Of a stretch of DNA of 64,000 nucleotides, positions 22,838 through 35,500 are shown piece after piece. Position numbers and translations under genes: made by a program. The notes beneath the pieces were generated by a model that saw only the letters and a list, made by a program, of their open reading frames with translations, made no database searches and had not been told where the DNA came from. The number at the start of each line of letters is the position of its first letter. Position 1 is the first letter of the stretch. Source of the DNA: Urechis unicinctus (taxonomy: Eukaryota > Annelida > Polychaeta > Xenopneusta > Urechidae). The DNA lies in contig CM067356.1 of NCBI GenBank assembly GCA_034190875.2, positions 54,087,602-54,151,601 on the forward strand, given 5' to 3'.

Positions 22838-23032
22838 GGTGTTTGCCGGGTGACCGAGCTTCCTCCCCTTGCGACGCTGGTTGACCATATCAACGGCTGT
22901 ATCTTCGCACAAAGGCAGGCAATGTCTGTTCTTGAGTTGCCTTGGCTAAATGTATTGCAGGGTGCTGAACATTGTAACACTGACCTCAAAGAGCTTCTAC
23001 GCGAGGATATAAGTCATTTATATGAAGATTGA
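22838..23032 (+). CDS. Possible orphan terminal exon
   Basis: After an AG at the end of aacaatagtag the frame reads [20 protein letters not shown] and continues through [18 protein letters not shown] to [16 protein letters not shown] and a stop at about 23,030. Composition is more coding-like than the AT-rich flanks. No upstream exon, domain or homologue was recognised, so it could be a relic exon or chance. The opposite strand is also open, which lowers confidence. Confidence 0.2.
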   Translation, partial: GVCRVTELPPLATLVDHINGCIFAQRQAMSVLELPWLNVLQGAEHCNTDLKELLREDISHLYED

Positions 23033-26000
23033 TATCTTCTAAGGCATTGTGTATGGTTCTGCTATCTGCAGCTAGCATACAGGATTGTGTCGAACAGGCA
23101 TACTTTTACATGTATATTTGGCGTCGTTGTAGTAATCGCTAGCTATTTATTATCTATATCAACACAAGTTACGTTTTCTTCGTTCACTTGCTATCATCCA
23201 TATACATCTAGCCTTCCGACACACAAGAATCTGCAGAATCTCCTTAACCCTACAGCAATGCAGCAACGAACAAACCATTACAATAATGACCACTGGTAAA
23301 ACCGATCAACAAATGTTGTAAAAGGTTATATGATAAATTGCACTCACACCGAATGTCAACAACCCTTCCTCGCTCTGGTTAAAAGCGGAATCGCCTCTTT
23401 GTTTCTTCATTCATTACATTGTTTGTTTGAAGTCACAGCAAAATAGATGAATGCTGTTTCTGTGACGCATTGTTACGCTGTTCGTAAGCAATTAATGGAC
23501 CTTTTATGTTGGCTGTGTACTTTGTCATTAGCTAAACATATTATATGTTATGTTCAGTCATTTGCTCCCGCCAAAAAATGTATTAATAAAGGGCGGGCAA
23601 ATAAGTCGTTTTTGTTGAAATCGCAATGGAATTGGTGCCATTCATTGTAAATGGACCTGATATGAAATATCTTGATGAGGTCATTTAGCAAATGGTTGAT
23701 AACAGTTTCCGAAATTGCCACCATTGTCCCCATTTTCGGCCAATTGTACAATCCTGATGGCCCATTGTGACATGACGGTTATCCTTTTGTTAAGTCTGTT
23801 TTTAATTGAAGATGTGCTTAGTTTTTATTATTCTGACCGATGGTGCACATTGTTGCATCAAACAGATTACACGAAATGGAGCAGAGTATTGCCTGTATGT
23901 ATTGTGAAAACTAAATGGCTTTTGTTGAATGGCTCTAGCAAGTAAAATTTGCATTAAATAAATCTGTGGTATCATTGTCGGTTTGATACCTTGACAAATA
24001 TTGCTTTAATTCAGCCATATATAACACGGCATATTATTATTACATATAGTATGTAATTGATATCGTTGCTCAATATAGGTAAGTGGGTATGAGGGGGTAC
24101 GCACATAAGACATATTGTAGCATTTATAATTTTTCCTGAGAATGACCTATCGATTTCAGAAAAAAGTTGTCACCCATCACACGCTATAATGTACATCCAC
24201 ACTCAGGTTATGCTGGTTTTGCTGAACACGTGTATCCGCTTATTTCATACCAGACACTTCATTCATCAAAGGTGTGCTGACCTCAATGGCATCTTACATC
24301 GAGAAATAACAGCAGGTACTTTCTCAGTCGTTGGTTGACAAGGCGAATCCGTGGATAATTTTCAAATTGCAATTTAAGGTTCTAAAAACCAACGACTCTT
24401 GCAATTTCGGAAATGTTTGGATGTTAAAGCAATAGATCCATAAGTAAGCCAACAAACCCGGGGACTCCAGATCGCTAAGTCAAAATCTTGAGAGGCCAGG
24501 GACGATTTGTAGAGGTCGCTACCTTTTCCTTCTCTGTATCGAAAAGTGTACAGACGTCACAACATTATTACTGGGGAATTAGAAACCCTTTCAGGCTAAT
24601 TGTCTCGATATGGGGATAAATTTTGCGTAAATGCTCATGCAAATAGTTCCTTGGTTCAGGTATATTCACTCCTTACAGAGAAGCTCACTTTTATTTTACT
24701 CGTATTTCACTCAAATGACAAACCGACTGACGAATAATCAAGAACACAACTCCGTAGAAGAGAATTGACCTCATTCAATGCCCCTTCTCAGGCATTCTAA
24801 TGGTCATATACGTAACAAATACGGCATTGTTTTGGTCGATAAATGCTTGTCATAATCTCTGAAATATAAAAGAGGTATTGCTTTAATGAGAAACGCGCTG
24901 GTGAAGTGATGATGATTGAGTGTAGCAATGAAGCTGCTGACGATCGTCCCGCTCACGAAAAAAGACCGAAAAATCATAACGCATGTCGTACGCTATGATT
25001 ACTTCCACGATCATAGTGTACCTTACAATCGCCATTGGATCGCGATCAAATTGATGCTGCCTTTAGCAGGGATCCCAATGTTTAATGGATAATACGCCAT
25101 CAATCCTTACCCGGATCAAAGAGACCATTAATGGAATGAGTTCGGGCAAATTTTCCAAGTTTTCATAATAAACGTTATCATTGCACCCAGTCACAGTTTG
25201 TTTCAAATCACGTAGGATAATATCCAACTTTAATAGTTATGAATAGATATACCAGAACAGACCTTAGCAGTTTAACAGCATTGTATTCCTGTTGGATTGG
25301 AAATATCATAAGCCTCGCCGTTCGATAAATGTACCCCCCCCCCCCCCCCCACCATTCAATCTGCAATTGTTAAACTCTACGCGCACTGTATTTGCATGTT
25401 AGGCATCATGTAGATTTTTTCATGGCTCGATTCTTGACCATTGGAGTCTTAAGGCTGGCAAATTTGATGTTATCATTCAGGTCTTACCAAGCCAGCTGTC
25501 ATTTCCCGGTGTACGGAACACCTCGTCGCACAGACATAGCAGGATAGAGGGGTCACTCACAAATGGGAATTCGACGAAATACGTCCTACCCTTATCCTGT
25601 ATACAAAGTCACGCAAACGCGAATGTATATTTCAGTGATATATATCTGCAATAATTCATGTTACCCCGCTGATGCAAGGCTATATGCGTGTGAAGAAACA
25701 GTGTGTTTTATTCAGGTAAATACACCACTGTCTCGTGCAGATCACGATATCAGGCGAAGCCTTATCAATCCATGAAGGCGCGCAACCTCTGAGGGGAGAT
25801 ATCGACCACTTGCAAACGGACGTTTATTATTTGGAAACAATTATCATACAATGGTTTCCCAGGACAAATATCTAGGCTCAAAGATATCTATGTATGAGGA
25901 ATTGATTATCGAAAAATTAAGTATCCCATAAATCAATATTGCGGGAGTTCGCCACGTGATTTCACCGCGTCCACCAGAAGCCGTGCGTATCGCACACGGT

Positions 26001-26169
26001 GGGTCCATCGACCATTGGTCGCACAGGCCTTATTTGTATCGAGAAATACAAGCAGAGGGAGCGTTCACGGGCAGATTGAAGCGCCAATCTATAACTAGCG
26101 TCGTCGTTATACAAACGTCTTTGGTGTTAATCATTTCACTCTCTTAAAATCAGAGAAATCGGAAGCAGG
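23033..26169. other. Intergenic stretch upstream of the Kazal gene
   Basis: No gene recognised in about 3.1 kb. It contains a 17-base poly-C run at 25,334-25,350. The last bases before 26,170 are presumably the 5' UTR of the Kazal gene. Confidence 0.5.
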
Positions 26170-28893
26170 ATGCTGAAGTTTCTTCTGCTGACAGTCTGTG
26201 GAAGTGAGTTGAGATGATTTATGATATATTGTCTATAGGTATACACCTCGATTATTGTGATTGGTCATCAATCCTACTGGGGAGCAGTTCTCTGGTTATT
26301 GCGCACATACTTACGTACGACCGCCTGTGTGTATTCCTACGCCCCAGACGCTCAAGTGTTACGGAGTTGAACCTCGGTTTTAGAGGTAGAGATTCGGAAC
26401 CTTGGGCAATAGGTTAATGAGGGGCTGGTTAGGGACTCTGTCCCAATATAAGAATCATCCCCATCCACTGTTGCCTCCGCTTAGTCACGTTCTTGAAAAC
26501 AATGCCCTGTATTTGGCTGGACCCGGCCTACATGCATCGATGTTATGGGGTTGAACTGCTGCCTCAGAGGTAGAAACTCGGAACCTGAATAGGCAATATG
26601 TTCATGCCATGAAACCAATGCCACTTGAGGGAGCATGTCCAAATTCAGCAATCCTCGTTATCTTCCATTGCCTCAGTTGCATCAGTTACAACGCAAAAGC
26701 AACCGCGCTTCATTTCAGTTCATCGCAGCATTGATTTCACTACCACGAGATAAACTCACCATGGTTTCATGACATACCTTACCTGTACCTGTGTAATTAG
26801 CATGGCTGACCACGGCACAAGACATGGCCTGTCCATCTGTATGCCCTATGATCTACGACCCCGTCTGTGGCTCGGATGCACAGACGTACGCATCGGAATG
26901 TGAGATGCAGTCAGTTGCTTGTTCGTAAGTGTAATTTAACATTTATTGTGGTTGGCTTCACTGACCATCCGACTTCGATTAATGGACTACTTTAACAATT
27001 TGTTGAATTTGTTAGTGACCGTGTTAAGCATTCCTACCTTCCTTCCTAGCCCCACCCCCTAACACACCAATGTAACAATGTTAGGAAACCCTGTTATGGT
27101 TAAGTATTGATATTTCTTTTTGTGTCACGTTGTTCCAACCAGGAAGAAGACTGCTATCAGTGTTGCGAGTCGCGGGGAATGTGCGCCTGTGCCCCCGGTA
27201 CCAGGCAGTGACAACGCACCCCCTGAGGCCCCCGCGCCAGGTAAACTAATCATGCCACACCTTTAGATCCCTTCTTTTTTGACTTTGCCCCTGTTATCAG
27301 AGAAGTGTGGTCTAATGTGTTAAACATATGGACCGCTCATTGCATTCTGAGCTGCTAATTAGTCCCATGCATTCATTACCTGAGGCATCGAAACCTGGTC
27401 ATTATGATCACTATAAAGTGTCTTTGGTCATAATGGTCCCTGTACTCCCTGTGCGGGAATCTTGTCGACATTAGCTGGCATTCCGTCATAATATACCAAA
27501 TTGCTTATAGATTAACTAAGTAAGAAGTCTTATTCCGACATTATAAGATGTGATAATTTACATGTGTCAACTTCCAATCACTCTCGACTCATGGATTTCT
27601 AACAGTTTTCTAATACGCTTCAGGCTGTCCCATGATGTGCCCAATGAACTTCTCGCCTGTGTGCGGATCTAACGGACAAACATACAGTAATGAATGTGAA
27701 CTGGAAGTCGCGGCCTGCCAGTATGTACAAGGCATTCATCATTTCATATCGTGGTGCAGTTGTGAATACAAGTTTTAAGTGACAGCTACCACATCAGATA
27801 TGTGTTCACGCATAGTTCCCTCGCTTCTTGATTAAAAGACGTCAGATGTGTATCTATCCTATCTCACCAGCTACATTTGGAGGCGACATCAAATTCATTT
27901 GGGGTTTTACTAGGTCGAAGACGAAGGTGGTTGTGGCTCATCAAGGTGAATGTACGACAGAAGAAGCTGTTCCGCTCGACACAGGTAACATCTAAACTAT
28001 GGAATCGTAACTAAACGAAGAGTTGTCAGTTACTGTGAGTTACATGTGTTTTGAAAGTCGAACTGATGTTGTTTTTCAGGTTGCCCACAGATGTGTCCAA
28101 TGAATTACGACCCCGTCTGTGGCACAGATGGTAAAACATACAGTAATGATTGTGAGCTGACGAAAACCGCGTGTGGGTCAGTCAGTCATACAATCGCCCA
28201 CTGATATCAATTCCTTATTATATCAGTTATTCGTCTTCAATCATTTAAACAAATTTCGAAATGTTTCCAGAGTCAGTGCTAAGGTTGAGGTGGCATCAAA
28301 AGGCGCCTGTGATGGTAAGTATCCATGACAACCTTACTTTTGTATTGTTTGATGCTTCTACGTTTGCCTGCGTAGTATATGACGCAGAGGCAATAACGCC
28401 AGTGCACTGCTTTGTTCCAATTGCAATAGATGCATTAGGTGTTACGTGAATCGCTTAAATGCACTCCCTTCCCTCAACATATTTGTTTCATGAACTACGA
28501 TTTTGCTCCAACATGGTTAGGCTACTAACTGATTATTCTGCTTTGTACAGATTCGTGTATTCATCCATGCCCCCGCCTCTATAGTCCTGTGTGCGCTAAT
28601 GATGGCAATACCTATAACACCGAATGTGAAATGCTTGTCCGCGCTTGCCTGTAGGTAGTTTTCATAATAGAACCCCACTTAAATATTATCCTCATTGTCT
28701 GACATGAATGATTTTCTTAAGCGTTGCCATACGTTCCATGTTCAAGCACGTTGTGCCATGCGTTATGATATCATATCAATCACCATGCTTAATCTTAGCA
28801 ATGAGTTTATTGTTGTGTGTTTTTTCCAGACTAAAGACGACATTACGAGTTCTTCACGAGGGCACTTGTGATGATGACAATATGCGACTGTGA
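26170..28893 (+). CDS. Secreted four-domain Kazal serine protease inhibitor
   Basis: Nine exons: 26170-26203, 26801-26924, 27143-27240, 27624-27720, 27914-27984, 28080-28176, 28271-28314, 28551-28650, 28830-28893. All introns are GT-AG and all joins stay in frame, giving about 242 residues with no lesion. Exon 1 plus the start of exon 2 encode a signal peptide ([17 protein letters not shown]). Four Kazal domains follow, each split over two exons: phase-1 introns separate domains and a phase-2 intron lies just after the fifth cysteine. Each has six cysteines with C-x3-C at the start, the invertebrate-type spacing. The predicted reactive-site P1 residue (second after Cys2) is Met in domain 1 ([13 protein letters not shown]), domain 2 ([13 protein letters not shown]) and domain 3 ([13 protein letters not shown]), and Arg in domain 4 ([13 protein letters not shown]). 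From known Kazal inhibitors, Met suggests elastase- or subtilisin-like targets and Arg trypsin-like targets. The product is likely secreted, for defence or gut and egg protection. Confidence 0.93.
26310..26640 (+). repeat. Diverged tandem pair inside Kazal intron 1, with SINE-like tail
   Basis: The strings gagttgaacctcggttttagaggtagag... and gggttgaactgctgcctcagaggtagaa..., both followed by ctcggaacct-like sequence, lie about 190 bases apart. The first copy ends in gtccca ... aatcatcccca, also found in the SINE-like element at 11.5 kb. Confidence 0.4.
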
Positions 28894-29712
28894 AGCATCA
28901 TGAAGGCTGTCTACAATCATGAGAACTATGACTATTGTTCATGGTATAAATCAAATTGACCAGTCCGTAGCTGCGATATATGTTTCTGATTACAATAAGC
29001 GGGTCGCCATTATCATATCCAATAAGCATCTGAAGCAGAGTGATCACTGTGAATATTTTGAAAATTAAATGACTTTGAAATGGAAAGCGGATGCTCTTGA
29101 TTCATTCTTCCTGCAGGCGCATCGCTCGTCTGTACCTAATGAACCCGTCACGGTATTTGAGGGAAATAATATCTGCAATTCTGAGATTCGAATGTCAATG
29201 AGATATTGGCAATGCATATCAAGTCTGCAGGTCGCACTGAGGTCATTCATATCACTTCAACACCGCCACGTTTATAACGACCTTGCACTGCTGTAGACTC
29301 TCCACGCTGTATGCTATAATCACCTCAGGTAATAGACAGCAATTTCCGGCACAGTACATGGAATATGGCAGAGACACGGATTTGTGTGAATGGGAGTGAT
29401 GATCACCAGCAGCTTTGGTATTGATCAGGGAGTATTGTTGCTGTGATCACAGTCGTGCCTGATGGATCCCTAATTTCCTGGTGATGACCTTACCTCTTAC
29501 GCCTGTGATTGGAAAAGGAATACGATTTCATTTTAAAGTACTCGGGTGTACCGATCAATGCTGGATTGTGATAGTTGAAGCCAAAGTAAACACCACACAT
29601 GTGGTTTTTGTGTCCAGCAGTCCGACATCAGATCAATAAAATATATATCAGAAGTAACAAGGGTGTCAATGTGTATGTGGAGTTATCAAGAACGTGTTAT
29701 CACAATGATAAG
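28894..29712. other. 3' flank of the Kazal gene
   Basis: Non-coding. A canonical AATAAA lies at 29,635-29,640, about 740 bases after the stop codon. It could be the poly(A) signal if the 3' UTR is long; no nearer canonical signal was noticed. Confidence 0.35.
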
Positions 29713-31129
29713 TAATACTGTCATGAAATAAACATCCATACGTCCTCTACACTATATAATAATTGCACATCAACATCCGATTCACCTGGTTAATAAACGC
29801 ACGTACCACGTAAACATCCGATTTACCTGGTTAATGGACGCGTCGTATGACGTTAGCATCCCATCGACAATTGCCAAACTGGTTTTAAACTGTGTTCTAG
29901 CTGGGTATATATGTATATACTCCCCTGAATAAAAGAGGAGAGGATAGGTTGCTGGTCTTAGTTATAACTGGTTTACCCAGAAAAAGGGAACTAACCCTGA
30001 ATGATTCGTTTACTAACACTCCACTGGCACATATGCAAAATAGAGCAACGCCAAGTAGCCTGTAATTTGTAGTTGTGTAAATACCCTTCTATTACTCTGT
30101 GTGCCTCTACATGACTGATGATGTTATAGGTGTAGTAATAAACGGATCATAGTTGACAGTAGATATTGCTCTGATGTTAAGGTGGCGTGACCTTAGTAGA
30201 TGACACTCCTAACCTCGGCCCTTCATACGATGACGGATGAATTATCTGCGTAAACTTGACTTAAATTAACCCACCTCCAATAAACTACCTCACTTTTTGG
30301 GTAAGAGTGACACTGATAACCTCTTTTGTGTTCCCTAACGGTAGGTGTACACCATTTTGACCTCAAACGATGGTCTTCGGGACAGTCTGGTTCCCTTCTC
30401 TTATTAAGCAGCATCATGCAGCTGCTCACGCTTCACGGTCCTTCGTTGACTAATACAGTCGTTCTATTTAACATTGTTACCACCATGCCGTACAGCAAGA
30501 GGCACCTACTGTTACTTAAATAGTGTAACGAAAATACAATTTTGCCATGAGCTTAACTACCCAAAGCTAAGTATGTGATGACCTTCTGGTATTGACCTTC
30601 TTTTTAACCATTACAACAGTATAATGATACGTCATTATCTTATAATCGAGCCTAGATTCACCCTCACATAACCAAGGTTTTATACAATTCAGAATCGAGC
30701 GCGAACGAAAGCTGTTCCAGAACTTGACACGTTGCACAAGATTGGCAAAGGCATAAACCCCGTTACAAACGCAACGTGATCGTGACTATGAGCAAGAATG
30801 CAGCACCACAACAGCCATTCTTTTGTTCATCTAATTCAAGTTTATCTTCTATAAGCCCTTCGGTTTTTTCCACTTGCCATGATAGCCGTGCTGTCCAACG
30901 AAATGTTCCGATTTTGATTGCAAAACCTGTCTATATTATTTGGGCAAAACCAGGATAAAAGCCGGTTTCCTACCAAGATTTAAACATGAGACTAACGTGC
31001 ATCTACGGCACCATTACGACTTATCATATGCTTTGCGTCATTGCCTCGTAGTTGAGCCTCGATTTACTCAGATATACTCACGGAGTTAGATAATCCAGAT
31101 TCGAGATCGGAGAAAAAACCATTCGAGAA

Positions 31130-32575
31130 TGTATAACATTCCTCTTACGGCTATCACCTGATTGCATCATCCGAAATTTAATTACATCATTTCGGAGTCT
31201 TGCAGCGCAACACTGACCTAGCATAAAGACCCGATTTTGTGCATTTTGATGGCTCTCTGGTCATTTTTAGTACACAAGAAAGATATAATCTGCAATCTAA
31301 TGGCTGGCTCGTAGCTCATTGTTTAGACTGTCATGGATAACATTCATGGTCAGTGTGTATTTACACACACAAACCAATTCTTCTTTCTATACTAGCTTTA
31401 TAACTGATTTAATGTATTCTTAAGCAGCAATAGAATAAGTCCCGTTCCGTTACTTTTCAGGGTTATATTATCAAGTTGATATTAAGGTTAGATTCAAAGT
31501 TATACGGCTTATAATAGTGCGTTTTCCACAGACAGTAATCATCCAGGCAGCCGCACATATAAAGTCGCGCGTATAAAGATAATAATAATGCTGGGTGTGG
31601 TGTAAGGACTTCCGTCTAAGATATGTCATATTCGGAATAAACATTCAATATATAAAATCACTTCACGGGCTACACCATATTGTGTAGTACACACATGTAA
31701 TGAATAAGGCCCCTTATTGCTATAATTATGAAGTTGTGTCCATAATGTGTATTCTTTTCGTAGATTATATGCACTACCTTCCTTGTGATATCAGATGCTG
31801 CTCTTTTTGATTAAACTTGTAGAAATTGCGTTCTGACAATACTGAAAACTATATCTTACGATAGCTATCAGTGCAAGCAATCGTATTGCAAGTTCGTTTT
31901 GTTTTGCTTACAAAACGGCCTTTTGACGAGGCCTCCGTTCAAAGATAAATACGCTTACACGGAATGGTCAAAATAGAAATTAATTTCACTTCAAAATAAA
32001 ATTTACCAAATTGTGTCCATATTATCTGAGAGAATGGAAATTCCAATGTTTGTTCTAGTTTTTGCGGTTGATATGCAGTACTTTCATAGCCGGATGTTTG
32101 CCAGGGAAATATTAAACGTTGCGTTTACTGAGTTAATTTGCAGTTAGCATATGCCATCATCTTATAACTACGCTGCGATTTTGTCTGATATAATCACGCA
32201 GAAAAATCTATTGGAGAACTTGTCACATTGACCGACATTGATTCCACCTTAAACGCCACACCAATCGCATTGTTATTATATTGGACCATTGAATATGAAT
32301 TGATCGATTGTTATAACAGTGGTTCTACGGGGCTTTGTCCTTGTATTCCTCCTAGATAGCCTATAACGGATATCGACTGATAGTATCATTCGAAATTTTA
32401 TTGTCTACATTAATCATTTTGGAGCCTTGCAGCGAAACACTGACCCAGCATAAACACCTGGTTTAGTGCATTGTGATTGCTCTCTGGTCACTTTTTAGGA
32501 CATAAAAAAGATATAATCTGCAATCTAATGGCTGGCCCGTAGCTCATCGTTGGGACAGTCATGGATAATAATCAT
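31130..32575 (+). repeat. Older internal tandem duplication in copy A
   Basis: The blocks at about 31,150-31,345 and 32,370-32,570 share cttgcagcg-aacactgacc, agcataaa, gctctctggtca, gatataatctgcaatctaat and atggctgg-ccgtagctcat. Period is about 1.2 kb. Divergence is clearly greater than between copies A and B, so this duplication came first. Confidence 0.8.
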
Positions 32576-35500
32576 TTTCATTTTACAACATAGGCAAGCG
32601 ATCAAGCTGACGCACCGGTTTCTAAATCACCATGCCTCATCCACGCTGTTATCAATATACACAGTTTATTATCAACCAGAATAGCGACGAATGAGCATGT
32701 GGCCAAGTTATTCTTCTCCTCACTGGGCAAGTCCATCTCATTGTTGGATAGTAATTATGATGTGGCCTAATGTGACACAATCACTAACACAGACACCCGG
32801 ATACAATGGCAGGTTTTACCTTTTTCTGATGGTACAGCATTAAGTAATGCATTAAGACATTGCCTCTACTTTTATGGCTTGATGATCTGACTGACATGTT
32901 CTACTTACCTTGCCACTGATAACTGGGATCTTCCTGCATGTAGGACTTGTACGGAATGGCTTCGTATTGAAATATATTTCAAATGAATGAACATCCTATC
33001 TATCATGTACCGCTACCTGAATGAAGCCGGGCCTTTACAACCACCTTATAATGTTTTAATTTTTTAATAATTGGACTTTTACGTAATAAAACAAAATATA
33101 TCTGAGGGGGCCGACGTCCCCCGGTGCATACGTAAATTGCAACTAAGATATAACATTTTGCATGAACACAGGTAAATAATACATGAAATGTACCAATACC
33201 AACTAACTCGGCCGGGTTTGCCCTGGACAAAACTATCATTTACAGTCCAACTAATTGGGTCTAGCCTGCTGTTTCAGCATGCGCCTATTTTAATATTCAA
33301 TCTGTGGCCGTTTTACGATGTCTCATCATCAAACGGAATAAAATTTTGCCAGTAATTGTGTGGGTCTGGTTATTTACTGCATTCAGCTGCACGAGGTTAT
33401 TGTTGTTTGATATTCTTCATTATCGGTACGTCTATGATTCAATATTGCAGATTATTGCAATGCATGGCGTGCTTTGGATGGACTATTCTGACCGGCAAGA
33501 ACCATCTGCTTGATCAACTTCATCCTGCTAACGTAACTCAGCTGACCAATCCCTGCCGGTTGTCCCTTCTTTCTCCTTGTTTTTGCACAGCTCGTTTTAA
33601 AAACAGTTAAATTGTGATCTTGTTGCACCAGATTTTAGTTTCAATGCCTATATTATGATTGAATTACTGTGACAAAAACTGCATGTTTGTGATGGATGAG
33701 TGATGGATAACTCCTTACTCTATCAATACCGAACCACCGTCTTTATGCACGTAACTTAATCCATGGAAGTTTGTTACAGCCTAAATTGAATTGTATGACT
33801 GCTATATGCTAACTAACCCCCCTCCCACCTGATATAGGAGGAATATAATTTTCGGCGTCATGTTATTGGCAATCTAAGGGGGCACTGGGGCTTATCGATG
33901 GGGATAAACACATCAACGAAAAGTCGGAGAGGTTCGGTGGCACGTTTGGTGCTGTTTTGTATATCTGAAAAGACATCTGACACTTTTGGACAATGCTTGG
34001 CTTCATGTTTGTTATTGTACATAATAAGACACGTAATATTCGTTGATTTATTACACATAGTTCAATCAATTATGAACCATCAAAGGATTGGCTGACGATA
34101 CAAGATAGAAATGCTAGTGCGAACAAATAAGTCAATTATTGCAAGGCTGGAAAAATAGTGATGCGATGAGTACACAAATAATTTGGGCGCCTTGATCTCG
34201 AGTATAACGTTGTTAATATGACTTTGTCCGCATATTCAAGTATCACAATTGTGCGCTGTCGGTGGGGTTTATTGGCAAAGAGTCTGTTAATATATTTTTA
34301 CTGTCTACGGCTAACCTATCAGGGTGGTTCATTGTCTGCCAAATAAGTTAAGTAATCTTGTCATCGATCATGGATAAATCAGCTGGTAAACGATTGTAAG
34401 CTACATAAAAACTCATATATAGTCCTATCAATGTTTTCTCTTACAAATCTCACCGACTAGCATCCTTGTAATCGAGGCATTCATCGAGACTTTACTCTGG
34501 GGACCATACAGCTTATCCTCGCATGGCTACTCCATAAGACATTATATCATGGGGTGCAGTTGCCCTCTAGCGTTTATCAGAAGGTCATCGGTAGGACGAA
34601 TTATATCTGTTCACAGAAATGACAACATTGCACGCACTTGTAGTTGTATACTGTAGAACAACCCCTGCCCGTCTATTTGACTACATCGAGCTTTGAAAAT
34701 GACTTGCTTGGTTCTTGGAATTATTGCTAACACAGATCTTCCTATAACGCTGCCAAGCAATAATAATATCATTAAAAACACGTCAAGTGTTTCAGAATGG
34801 CACAACATATAGTGAGGGAAGAAGTTAGGCATGTTTACTGATGGTGCAGAAAGAGAAACGCGTATGTGCACATGAATCACTCCAACCCCGAGTTTTACTC
34901 ATAGTAAATCAGGCCTAACTCGACGTTCTGATTCGAGTGAAAAGTGCAAGACATGTGTGTAATGTCGCATGTAAAATGTAGACATGACATATTTTTTGTG
35001 TGCTCATATATTTCATAGCGTTACAAAAAAATAGGTGTTTATTGAAAAAGTTTGGTGATCCTCTCTATCGGCCATGCAACCCAACAGAGCCATCAGCCAA
35101 GATACCCGACAGCCAAACGATAAGTTAGAATTACACTTGCAAGGACATAACAACACCTATGGTTTTATTATAGCTGATAGTCAGCAGACAGAACCGTTCC
35201 TGAATCAACCTGCAAAAATAATAATATTTTAATGCTATCAGCTTGTGGTCAACTCATACGATACATTAACTATATGCTCATTGAAGCAAACATACGCGCC
35301 AGGTTGCATAGGTAATGAACCATTGTACCAATGACTTTCATTTCAACCTATTAAAAAGTGACAGTACTGTTCTTGCATCTCCTTGGCCGGATAAAATTGT
35401 CTTCGTGCCAGCAGTTTTTGATCAATTCGAATGGGCAATTGACAATAATGCGGCAATGAAATCCCACACCAAAGAGCACCTTAGGCAGATCGTTTGACTA

